Source: CAKSST01 sp045535505 (GTDB taxonomy: Bacteria > Bacillota > Clostridia > Oscillospirales > Acutalibacteraceae). From it: 64,000 nt of DNA. Location: positions 161,953 to 225,952 of the forward strand of contig JAZSLU010000004.1 in the NCBI GenBank assembly GCA_045535505.1, given 5' to 3'. Under the pieces are notes generated by a model. That model was not told the DNA's origin. It made no database searches and worked only from the letters and a program-made list of their open reading frames with translations. Below are positions 17,054-25,548 of this stretch, in pieces. Within the stretch, counting starts at the first letter, position 1, and every line of letters begins with the position of its first letter. The translations under genes and the position numbers were made by a program.

Positions 17054-18271
17054 ATGGCAAATTCACAAAACAACATAAAATTTGTTATGCCTCAATATCT
17101 TTCCTGCGCCGCTTTGGAAAAAGCGGAGTTGTCTTGTCTTTTGGATAATATGAATTATTGCGTTTTGCCCGGCTTTTGCGATGTGCATGTGCATTTTCGT
17201 GAGCCGGGTTTTTCTTATAAAGAGACCATCGAAAGCGGCTCTCTCGCATCGGCGGCAGGCGGTTATACTGCTGTTTGCACAATGCCAAACTTAAAGCCCG
17301 TGCCTGATAGTGCAGAGCATATTGCAATACAACAAAAAATTATTGATGATAATGCCTGTATTGCAGTTTACCCTTATGCTTCAATAACGTTTGAGCAAAA
17401 GGGCGAAGAACTTGTTGATATGGAAAGCCTTGCGGGTGATTGTATTGCGTTTTCGGATGACGGCAAGGGCATTCAGTCGGCTCAGCTTATGGAACAAGCA
17501 ATGATAAAGGCAACAGCACTCGGCAAAATGATAGTTGCCCACTGTGAAGATAACTCGTTGCTTTTTGGCGGTTATATTCACGACGGCGAATATGCAAAAA
17601 AACATAATCACAAGGGCATTTGCTCAAAAAGCGAATGGGGTCCCATTGCAAGAGATTTAAAACTTGCAAAAAAGACCGGATGCAAATATCATGTTTGTCA
17701 TATTTCTTGCAAAGAGAGCGTTGAACTTATACGCAAGGCTAAAGCTGAGGGTGTGGATGTAACCTGTGAAACGGCGCCACACTATTTGATACTAACCGAT
17801 GACAATTTGCAAGAAGACGGAAGGTTTAAAATGAATCCGCCCTTGAGAAGCCAAGAGGACAGAAGGGCGCTTATAGAGGGTATATGTGACGGTACGATTG
17901 ATATGATTGCAACCGACCACGCTCCCCACAGCGAAGAAGAAAAATCAAAAGGTCTGGCGGATAGCGCTTTTGGTATTGTAGGCATAGAAAATGCTTTTGC
18001 TCTTATGCATACTCACTTTGTTAAGACGGGGATAATTACGTTAGAGCGTTTGGTTGAATTAATGGCAATAAACCCTCGCAAAAGGTTTAACATTCCGTTT
18101 GGTAATGACTATACGGTGTGGAATTTAGAAAAAGAGGTTACAGTTAACCCGAACGAATTTATATCAAAAGGTAAAGCAACGCCCTTTAAAGACTGTAAAG
18201 TTTTTGGCGAATGTATATTGACGGTATATAACGGCAAAACGGTTTATGACCGTAACAACGGAAGGAAGTAA
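17054..18271 (+). CDS. pyrC: PyrC, dihydroorotase (class I)
   Basis: 405 residues. The first metal motif is DVHVHFREPG (Asp43, His45, His47), and the closing metal aspartate lies in TDHAPHSEEEK near residue 285-295. It cyclises carbamoyl-aspartate to dihydroorotate. First gene of pyrC-carB-pyrK-pyrD-pyrF-pyrE-pyrB-guaB, 4 bases before carB. RBS GGGAGG at 17038-17043. Confidence 0.94.
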   Translation: MANSQNNIKFVMPQYLSCAALEKAELSCLLDNMNYCVLPGFCDVHVHFREPGFSYKETIESGSLASAAGGYTAVCTMPNLKPVPDSAEHIAIQQKIIDDNACIAVYPYASITFEQKGEELVDMESLAGDCIAFSDDGKGIQSAQLMEQAMIKATALGKMIVAHCEDNSLLFGGYIHDGEYAKKHNHKGICSKSEWGPIARDLKLAKKTGCKYHVCHISCKESVELIRKAKAEGVDVTCETAPHYLILTDDNLQEDGRFKMNPPLRSQEDRRALIEGICDGTIDMIATDHAPHSEEEKSKGLADSAFGIVGIENAFALMHTHFVKTGIITLERLVELMAINPRKRFNIPFGNDYTVWNLEKEVTVNPNEFISKGKATPFKDCKVFGECILTVYNGKTVYDRNNGRK

Positions 18272-18275
18272 AAAA

Positions 18276-21200
18276 ATGGCAAAGCGTACAGACATTAAAA
18301 AGGTTCTTATAATAGGCTCAGGTCCTATTGTTATCGGTCAGGCGGCAGAGTTTGACTATGCAGGCACACAAGCCTGTCTTGCACTTAAAGAAGAGGGCTA
18401 CGAGGTTATTCTTTGCAACTCTAACCCTGCGACAATTATGACCGACACATCTATTGCCGACAAGGTTTATATGGAGCCTTTGACATTAGAATATATTGCA
18501 AAAATTTTGCGTTATGAGCGCCCCGACGCTATTGTTCCCGGCATTGGCGGACAGACCGGTCTTAATCTTGCTATGCAGCTTGAGAAAAAGGGTATTTTAA
18601 AAGAGTGCGGCGTTGAATTGCTTGGCACGTCAAGCGAAAGTATTGAACGTGCCGAAGACCGCGAGTTGTTTAAACAAATGTGCCAGTCGATAGGCGAGCC
18701 GGTTATTCCTTCGGAGATTACATATTCTTTAAAAGAGGCTAAAGAAGCCGCAAAGAAAATTGGATATCCTGTTGTTTTGCGTCCTGCATTTACTCTTGGC
18801 GGTACAGGCGGCGGCTTTGCTAATGACGAAGAAGAACTTATTGAAATCGGTACAAACGCTTTCAAACTTTCGCCTGTGCATCAGGTGCTTATTGAAAAGA
18901 GCGTTAAGGGATATAAAGAAATTGAGTTTGAGGTTATGCGTGACTCAAACGATAATGCAATCACCATTTGCGGTATGGAAAACGTTGACCCTGTTGGTGT
19001 TCACACAGGCGACTCTATTGTTGTGGCTCCCATTCTTTCACTTTCTGACCACGACCTTAAAATGCTTAACGACAGCGCAATCAAAATTATAAGAGAACTT
19101 AAAATTTCGGGCGGCTGTAACGTGCAGTTTGCACTTGACCCAAATTCGAGCCAATATTATCTCATTGAGGTTAACCCTCGTGTATCCCGCTCATCTGCTT
19201 TGGCAAGCAAAGCCAGCGGTTATCCTATTGCACGTGTTACCGCAAAAATTGCAATGGGTATGTCACTCGAAGAAATTCCTGTTGCAGGTGGCACTGCTGC
19301 TATTGAGCCTCGCCTCGATTACATTGTTGCAAAGTTCCCCCGTTTCCCCTTTGATAAATTTACAACTGCTCCCAATACCTTGGGTACACAGATGAAGGCA
19401 ACCGGTGAGGTTATGGGCATTGGTTCAACCTTGGAGGAATGTTTCTTAAAATCTGTTCGTTCTTTGGAAACCGGCGTATGCCATTTCCACCTTGCAAAGT
19501 TTGATGACTATTCTGATAAAGAACTCTTTGATTATCTTGCAGAATATAAAGACGACAACGTTTATGCAATTTTTGAGTTGATGCGCCGTGGCGTATCGGT
19601 TGAAACCTTGCACGAGGTCACCAAAATAACCGAGCTTTTCTTAGAATCTTTTGAAAAGATTGTTGCAATGGAAAAAACACTTGCTCAAAACACAAATGAT
19701 ATTGAAACTTTAAAGCAAGCAAAGGTTCTCGGTTTTTCTGACAAATATATTGCAAAACTATGGAACAAATCTGAAATTGAAATTTATAAAACACGTAAAG
19801 AAAATGGCATAACACCTATATTCAAAATGGTTGACACCTTGCATACAGGCGCTTACATTGCTTATCTTTACTCTTCATACACCGGCGAAAATGCATCACG
19901 CCTTACAGACAAAAACAAAATAGTTGTTTTGGGTGCCGGTCCCATTCGTATAGGTCAGGGTGTTGAGTTTGACTATTCAACCGTTCACGCTGTACAAACC
20001 ATAGGTCGTGCAGGTTATGAGTCAATTATTATCAACAACAACCCCGAAACTGTTTCAACCGATTATACAACCGCCGACAAGCTTTATTTTGAGCCCTTAA
20101 CTCCCGAAGACGTAATGGCAATTATTGATTTTGAGCAGCCTCAGGGTGTTGTGGCGTCACTTGGCGGACAAACCGCAATCAACTTGGCACAGCCGCTTAT
20201 GGACCGCGGTGTTGAAATTATCGGTACTGATTGTGCCGCTATTGAACGTGCTGAAAACCGTGACAGCTTTGAGAAAATTTTGTCCGAGCTTAACATCCCT
20301 CAGCCTAAGGGCAGAGCAGTAACAAAAATAGAAGACGGTGTTGCTGCTGCAAACGAAATTGGCTATCCTGTTTTGGTACGCCCCTCATTTGTTTTGGGCG
20401 GACGTGCAATGCAAATTGTTACTAACGAGGAGCAACTTCGTCATTACCTTAAAACTGCTGTTGAAATTGATGCAGACAAGCCTGTTTTGGTTGACAAATA
20501 CATTATGGGCAAAGAGGTTGAGGTTGACGCAATTTGCGACGGACACGACGTGTTTGTCCCCGGTATTATGGAACTTGTTGAACGTACGGGTATCCACTCG
20601 GGTGACTCTATAAGTGTTTATCCCTCATTCTCAATATCCGACAAGGTTAAAGGCACAATTCTTGAATATGCTAAAAAGCTTGGTCTTGGTATTGGCATTG
20701 TAGGCCTTTACAATATTCAGTTTATTGTTGACGATAAGGATGATGTTTATATCATTGAGGTTAACCCTCGTTCATCAAGAACAGTACCTTTCCTCTCAAA
20801 ATCAACAGGCTATTCACTTGCAGATATTGCAACCGAAGTTATTTTAGGCAAGACCTTAAAAGAACAGGGCATTTTCTCAATCTATCCTGATGAGAAAAAC
20901 CGCTATTACGTAAAGGTTCCTGTGTTCTCGTTCAATAAAATTAAAGGTCTTGATGCTTACCTTTCACCCGAGATGAAATCCACAGGTGAAGCAATAGGCT
21001 ATGATGATAAGCTTAATCGCGCACTTTACAAAGCCTTGCAGGCGGCTGGTACACACTTGCAAAATTATGGCACTGTGTTTGTAACCGTTGCCGATAGAGA
21101 TAAACTTGAAGCATTGCCACTTATCAAGCGTTTTTATAACCTCGGATTTAACATTGAGGCTACTGAGGGCACAGCAAAATTCTTGAAAGAAAACGGCATT

Positions 21201-21449
21201 CGCACACGAGCTTTAGGCAAAATCAGCGACGGCAGCGAAGAAATTCCCAATTCAATCCGTCAGGGTCACATTGCTTATATCATCAATACAAGCAATGTGG
21301 GCTCAGGAACTCACATGAGCGACGGTCACGAAATTCGTCGTCTTGCAACAGAGAATAATGCAACTATATTTACATCTCTCGATACGGTTCGTGTATTGCT
21401 TGACGTATTGGAAGAAACAACATTAACAATATCAACTATTGACGCATAA
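18276..21449 (+). CDS. carB: CarB, carbamoyl-phosphate synthase large subunit
   Basis: 1057 residues, full length. The two homologous halves each have an ATP-grasp domain: KVLIIGSGPIVIGQAAEFDYAG near the start and KIVVLGAGPIRIGQGVEFDYS in the middle, each followed by a GGTAAIEPR/GGRAM-type region. A C-terminal MGS-like regulatory domain holds EGTAKFL. It supplies carbamoyl phosphate for both the pyr and arg pathways. ATG 18276 follows GGAAGG; an earlier in-frame ATG at 18246 lies inside pyrC. The glutaminase subunit gene carA, usually next door, is absent here. Confidence 0.95.
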   Translation: MAKRTDIKKVLIIGSGPIVIGQAAEFDYAGTQACLALKEEGYEVILCNSNPATIMTDTSIADKVYMEPLTLEYIAKILRYERPDAIVPGIGGQTGLNLAMQLEKKGILKECGVELLGTSSESIERAEDRELFKQMCQSIGEPVIPSEITYSLKEAKEAAKKIGYPVVLRPAFTLGGTGGGFANDEEELIEIGTNAFKLSPVHQVLIEKSVKGYKEIEFEVMRDSNDNAITICGMENVDPVGVHTGDSIVVAPILSLSDHDLKMLNDSAIKIIRELKISGGCNVQFALDPNSSQYYLIEVNPRVSRSSALASKASGYPIARVTAKIAMGMSLEEIPVAGGTAAIEPRLDYIVAKFPRFPFDKFTTAPNTLGTQMKATGEVMGIGSTLEECFLKSVRSLETGVCHFHLAKFDDYSDKELFDYLAEYKDDNVYAIFELMRRGVSVETLHEVTKITELFLESFEKIVAMEKTLAQNTNDIETLKQAKVLGFSDKYIAKLWNKSEIEIYKTRKENGITPIFKMVDTLHTGAYIAYLYSSYTGENASRLTDKNKIVVLGAGPIRIGQGVEFDYSTVHAVQTIGRAGYESIIINNNPETVSTDYTTADKLYFEPLTPEDVMAIIDFEQPQGVVASLGGQTAINLAQPLMDRGVEIIGTDCAAIERAENRDSFEKILSELNIPQPKGRAVTKIEDGVAAANEIGYPVLVRPSFVLGGRAMQIVTNEEQLRHYLKTAVEIDADKPVLVDKYIMGKEVEVDAICDGHDVFVPGIMELVERTGIHSGDSISVYPSFSISDKVKGTILEYAKKLGLGIGIVGLYNIQFIVDDKDDVYIIEVNPRSSRTVPFLSKSTGYSLADIATEVILGKTLKEQGIFSIYPDEKNRYYVKVPVFSFNKIKGLDAYLSPEMKSTGEAIGYDDKLNRALYKALQAAGTHLQNYGTVFVTVADRDKLEALPLIKRFYNLGFNIEATEGTAKFLKENGIRTRALGKISDGSEEIPNSIRQGHIAYIINTSNVGSGTHMSDGHEIRRLATENNATIFTSLDTVRVLLDVLEETTLTISTIDA

Positions 21450-21458
21450 AGGTGTTTT

Positions 21459-22193
21459 ATGAAAGACAGTGTTTTTACCGTAATTGAAAATGTAAAACTG
21501 ACTAAAGATGTTTTTAGAATGAAACTGCAGGGTGACGTTTCTCATATTACTGTCCCCGGTCAGTTTGTTAACATTAAGCTTGACGGATTATATCTTCGTC
21601 GCCCCATTTCTGTGTGCGACAAAGATGCAGATACTGTCACAATAATTTATAAAGCAGTAGGCAAGGGCACCGAGTTGATGTCAACCTTTAAGTGTGGCAA
21701 AACATTAGAGGTTTTAACAGGTCTTGGTAACGGCTACGATACAAGTGTTTCTGGACAAAATCCAGTATTGCTTGGTGGCGGCGTAGGTGTTCCGCCTTTG
21801 TATATGCTTGCTAAAAAATTAATTAAAGAGGGTAAGCAGGTTTCGGTTATTCTTGGTTTTAATACAAAACAAGAGGTTTTCTACGAGCAAGAGTTTAAGG
21901 CGTTGGGCTGTAATGTTACCGTAACAACGGTTGACGGCTCTTATGGTACAAAAGGTTTTGTAACCGATGCGTTGGACCAAGATAATTCTTATTTTTACAC
22001 CTGCGGACCAGAGCCGATGTTAAAAGCAATTTATAAGGCAACCAAAACCAGCGGTCAGTTGAGTTTTGAAGAGCGTATGGGTTGCGGCTTTGGCGCTTGT
22101 ATGGGTTGCAGTTGCAAAACCCTTACCGGCTATAAACGAATATGCAAAGACGGTCCGGTAATGCTTAAGGAGGAAATATTATGGGAAGATTAA
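21459..22193 (+). CDS. pyrK: PyrK, dihydroorotate dehydrogenase B electron-transfer subunit
   Basis: 244 residues. It has an FAD-binding ferredoxin-reductase fold (YLRRPISVCD, then LLGGGVGVPP for the nucleotide) and a C-terminal [2Fe-2S] cluster site with Cys209, Cys214, Cys217 and Cys229. It passes electrons from PyrD to NAD+. The last 13 bases overlap the start of pyrD, so the two subunits are translationally coupled. Confidence 0.94.
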   Translation: MKDSVFTVIENVKLTKDVFRMKLQGDVSHITVPGQFVNIKLDGLYLRRPISVCDKDADTVTIIYKAVGKGTELMSTFKCGKTLEVLTGLGNGYDTSVSGQNPVLLGGGVGVPPLYMLAKKLIKEGKQVSVILGFNTKQEVFYEQEFKALGCNVTVTTVDGSYGTKGFVTDALDQDNSYFYTCGPEPMLKAIYKATKTSGQLSFEERMGCGFGACMGCSCKTLTGYKRICKDGPVMLKEEILWED

Positions 22194-23092
22194 GTGTTAA
22201 CCTTTGCGGTGTTGTACTTTCAAATCCTGTTATTCCTGCTTCGGGCACTTTCGGATTCGGTTATGAGTTTGCAGAACTTTACGATATAAACTGCCTTGGC
22301 ACTTTTTCTTTTAAAGGCACAACAAGCGAGGCTCGTTTTGGTAACCCCACACCCCGTATTGCCGAGTGTAATGCAGGTCTTATTAATGCAGTTGGGTTGC
22401 AAAATCCGGGTGTTGATAAGGTTATATCAGAAGAACTGCCAAAACTTGCTAAATGTTTTTCAAAACCTGTTATGGCAAACGTTAGCGGCTTTTCTTTGGA
22501 AGAATATGCTTACACTTGCTCTAAAATTGACAAGCAAGAGCAGGTTGGCTGGATTGAGGTCAACATAAGTTGTCCTAATGTTCATGGCGGCGGTATGGCA
22601 TTCGGCACTGACAAGGATGCGGCGGCAAGTGTTGTTAAGGCGGTAAAAGCCGTTACAACAAAGCCGGTTATTATTAAACTTTCTCCCAATGTTACCGACA
22701 TTGTGTCAATAGCAAAGGCTTGCGAGGATGCGGGTGCAGACGGTATAAGTCTTATAAACACCTTGCTTGGTATGCGTATAAATTTAAAAACAAAAAAACC
22801 TGTTATAGCCAATAAAATGGGAGGTTTTTCAGGCCCCGCAATTTTCCCTGTGGCACTTCGAATGGTTTATCAGGTGGCACAGGCTGTAAAAGTGCCGGTT
22901 ATCGGCATGGGCGGCGTGTCAAGTGCCGAAGACGTTATTGAAATGATGCTTGCAGGCGCTACCGCAGTTGAAGTGGGTGCGGCAAATTTGCGTGATCCAT
23001 TTGTATGCCGTGATATTATAAACAATTTGCCCGATGTTATGGACAAATACAGAATAGATAATTTAAAGGATATAATTGGAGGAGTAAATTAA
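22181..23092 (+). CDS. pyrD: PyrD, dihydroorotate dehydrogenase B (NAD+) catalytic subunit
   Basis: 303 residues, class 1B. FMN and orotate-site motifs are NPVIPASGTFGFG, GLQNPGVD and VNISCPN (active-site cysteine about residue 130), with GMGGVSSAEDV and GATAVEVG near the end. The cysteine base and the adjacent pyrK define the NAD-dependent heterotetramer. RBS GGAGG lies inside pyrK. Confidence 0.95.
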   Translation: MGRLSVNLCGVVLSNPVIPASGTFGFGYEFAELYDINCLGTFSFKGTTSEARFGNPTPRIAECNAGLINAVGLQNPGVDKVISEELPKLAKCFSKPVMANVSGFSLEEYAYTCSKIDKQEQVGWIEVNISCPNVHGGGMAFGTDKDAAASVVKAVKAVTTKPVIIKLSPNVTDIVSIAKACEDAGADGISLINTLLGMRINLKTKKPVIANKMGGFSGPAIFPVALRMVYQVAQAVKVPVIGMGGVSSAEDVIEMMLAGATAVEVGAANLRDPFVCRDIINNLPDVMDKYRIDNLKDIIGGVN

Positions 23093-23095
23093 AGT

Positions 23096-23794
23096 ATGGG
23101 TAAGGACGTAATTATCGCTTGTGACTTTGCAAGCGCAGAACAAACATTAGAATTTTTGGACAAGTTTACCGATGTAAAACCTTTTGTTAAAATCGGTATG
23201 GAACTTTTTTATGCTGCTGGTCCCGAAATTGTAAAACAGATTAAAAGCCGCGGTCACAAAATATTTCTCGATTTAAAATTACACGATATTCCCAATACTG
23301 TTAAAAAAGCAATGGCTGTGCTTTCAAACCTTGATGTTGACGTTTGCAACCTACACGCAGGCGGCACTAAACGAATGATGGAAGCGGCGCTTCAGGGTCT
23401 TACCCGTGCTGACGGCAGCCGTCCATTGCTTATTGCCGTAACACAGCTTACCTCAACCGACCAACAGGCAATGGAAGAAGATTTACTTATTAAAGAACCT
23501 ATTGATAAGGTTGTTATGCATTATGCACTTTGTGCTAAGAAAGCAGGTCTTGATGGTGTTGTTTGCTCACCTCTTGAAGCCGGTAAGGTGCACGACACCT
23601 GCGGTAAAGAGTTTTTGACAATAACCCCCGGTGTTCGTTTTGCCGATGGTGATATGGGTGACCAAAAACGTGTGATGACCCCTGTAGACGCAAAGGCTAT
23701 CGGTTCAGATTATATTGTTGTAGGCAGACCTATTACAGCGGCAGATGACCCTGTTGGAGCATACTTGCGCTGTGTAAAAGATTTTGTTGATTAA
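23096..23794 (+). CDS. pyrF: PyrF, orotidine 5'-phosphate decarboxylase
   Basis: 232 residues, the short bacterial type. The catalytic Asp-x-Lys-x-x-Asp array is in FLDLKLHDIPNTV (about 58-70); ITPGVRF and VVGRPIT near the C-terminus bind phosphate. It converts OMP to UMP. Starts 3 bases after pyrD; the GGAGG ribosome site is inside the end of pyrD. Confidence 0.95.
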   Translation: MGKDVIIACDFASAEQTLEFLDKFTDVKPFVKIGMELFYAAGPEIVKQIKSRGHKIFLDLKLHDIPNTVKKAMAVLSNLDVDVCNLHAGGTKRMMEAALQGLTRADGSRPLLIAVTQLTSTDQQAMEEDLLIKEPIDKVVMHYALCAKKAGLDGVVCSPLEAGKVHDTCGKEFLTITPGVRFADGDMGDQKRVMTPVDAKAIGSDYIVVGRPITAADDPVGAYLRCVKDFVD

Positions 23795-23805
23795 GGAGAA
23801 AAAAT

Positions 23806-24444
23806 ATGGAACTTAAAGAACTTATTGCTAAAGATTTGCTTAAAATTAAAGCGGTTTTCTTCCGCCCCGAAGAGCCTTTTACATGGGCGAGCGGCATTAA
23901 AAGCCCTGTTTATTGCGACAACCGTCTTACTTTGACATCGGTAGAGGTAAGAGATGACGTGGAAAAAGGTCTTGCTCAGCTTATTAAAGAAAATTATCCT
24001 GACGTAGAGGTGCTTATGGGCACATCAACAGCAGGTATTGCACACGCCGCAATCACAGGTCACATAATGGGTTTACCTATGGGTTATGTTCGTTCAGGCG
24101 CTAAAGACCACGGTAGGCAGAACCAAATTGAAGGACGTCTTGAAAAAGGACAAAAGGTTGTTGTGGTTGAAGACCTTATATCAACAGGTGGCAGCGTTAT
24201 TGAGGTTGTTAACGTTTTGCGCGATGCAGGTGCCGAGGTTTTGGGCGTTGTTTCAATCTTCACATATGGTATGCAAAAGGGTATTGACCGCCTTAATGCC
24301 GCAAACGTTAAAAACATCTCGCTCACAAACTTTGACTGCGTTGCCGAAGTGGCAGCAAAAGAGGGCTACATTAAAGAAGAGGACATAAAGCGTCTTATCG
24401 CTTTCAGAAACAATCCTTCTGACGAAAGCTGGATAGGTGCGTAG
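23806..24444 (+). CDS. pyrE: PyrE, orotate phosphoribosyltransferase
   Basis: 212 residues, type I phosphoribosyltransferase. The PRPP loop VVVVEDLISTGGS lies at about 118-130, and the orotate-site stretch FTWASGIKSPVYCDNR at about 25-40. Clean AAGGAG ribosome site. The stop codon is one base before pyrB. Confidence 0.94.
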   Translation: MELKELIAKDLLKIKAVFFRPEEPFTWASGIKSPVYCDNRLTLTSVEVRDDVEKGLAQLIKENYPDVEVLMGTSTAGIAHAAITGHIMGLPMGYVRSGAKDHGRQNQIEGRLEKGQKVVVVEDLISTGGSVIEVVNVLRDAGAEVLGVVSIFTYGMQKGIDRLNAANVKNISLTNFDCVAEVAAKEGYIKEEDIKRLIAFRNNPSDESWIGA

Positions 24445-24445
24445 T

Positions 24446-25534
24446 ATGAGAAGCGTTATTGATATACTTGACCTTTCAACAGAAGAAATTGACGGCTTGA
24501 TGCATACTGCCTTGGATATTATAAACAAGCCTAAAAAATATGCAAACAAATGCAAGGGCAAAAAACTTGCGACATTATTTTTTGAGCCTTCAACCAGAAC
24601 AAGACTGAGTTTTGAAGCCGCAATGCACGAGCTTGGCGGCGCAGTTCTATCAATGCCCGGTGCTCAACTTTCGTCAGCATCAAAGGGCGAAAGCGTTGCT
24701 GACACCGCAAAAGTTGTAAGCTGTTATGCTGATATTATTGCTATGCGCCATCCAAAAGAGGGTGCGGCGTTAATTGGTGCAAAAAATGCTAAAATTCCTC
24801 TTATAAATTCCGGTGACGGCGGACATTGCCATCCTACGCAAACCTTGGCAGACCTTCTTACAATTTACCGAGAAAAAGGCAAGTTTGACGGTCTTACCGT
24901 TGGCTTTTGCGGAGATTTGAAGTTTGGTAGAACAGTCCATTCTCTTATAGCCGCGCTTTCACGATATAATAATGTAAAAATTGTGCTTATTTCACCCGAT
25001 GAGTTGAAACTTCCGGAATATATAAAACAAGACGTTTTAACCAAAAACGGTATGGAGTTTGTTGAAACAGCATCGCTTGACGAGGTTATCGGCACACTTG
25101 ATATTCTTTATATGACACGTGTTCAGGGCGAACGCTTTGCAGACCAAAGCGAGTATGAGCGTTTGCGTGACAGTTATATTCTTACAACCGAAAAAATGGA
25201 AAAAGCAAAACAGGATTGTTGTGTTTTACATCCGTTGCCTCGTGTTAATGAAATAAGTGTTAAAATAGATGACGACCCAAGAGCTTGTTATTTTAAACAG
25301 GTTGCAAATGGAAAATATATGCGAATGGCATTAATTTTAATGTTGCTTGATGCCGCAAGAAAAGACCCAAAAAACAAAACGGTTATTAATGGTGAGTATG
25401 ATAAATTTGTTTGCAAAAACCCTCACTGTATAACCACTTGCGAACAAGAACTTGCTCATTGTTTTGAGAAAACAGAAAAATCTTACAAATGCGTATATTG
25501 CGAAGCCACAATCGACCAAGAAAATAATATATAA
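24446..25534 (+). CDS. pyrB: PyrB, aspartate carbamoyltransferase fused to a PyrI-like zinc domain
   Basis: 362 residues, some 50 longer than a plain catalytic chain. Residues 1-305 are the usual ATCase chain: FEPSTRTRLSFEAAM (carbamoyl phosphate), the HPTQ motif in GGHCHPTQTLADLL and HPLPRVNEI. The C-terminal 60 have Cys323-x4-Cys328 and Cys349-x2-Cys352, closely like the zinc domain of the E. coli regulatory chain PyrI (C-x4-C...C-x2-C, also followed by CVYCE-like residues). The PyrI nucleotide-binding allosteric domain is not present. A GTG at 24437 inside pyrE is an alternative start; ATG 24446 is preferred. Confidence 0.9.
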   Translation: MRSVIDILDLSTEEIDGLMHTALDIINKPKKYANKCKGKKLATLFFEPSTRTRLSFEAAMHELGGAVLSMPGAQLSSASKGESVADTAKVVSCYADIIAMRHPKEGAALIGAKNAKIPLINSGDGGHCHPTQTLADLLTIYREKGKFDGLTVGFCGDLKFGRTVHSLIAALSRYNNVKIVLISPDELKLPEYIKQDVLTKNGMEFVETASLDEVIGTLDILYMTRVQGERFADQSEYERLRDSYILTTEKMEKAKQDCCVLHPLPRVNEISVKIDDDPRACYFKQVANGKYMRMALILMLLDAARKDPKNKTVINGEYDKFVCKNPHCITTCEQELAHCFEKTEKSYKCVYCEATIDQENNI

Positions 25535-25548
25535 AGGAGAATAGCGAA

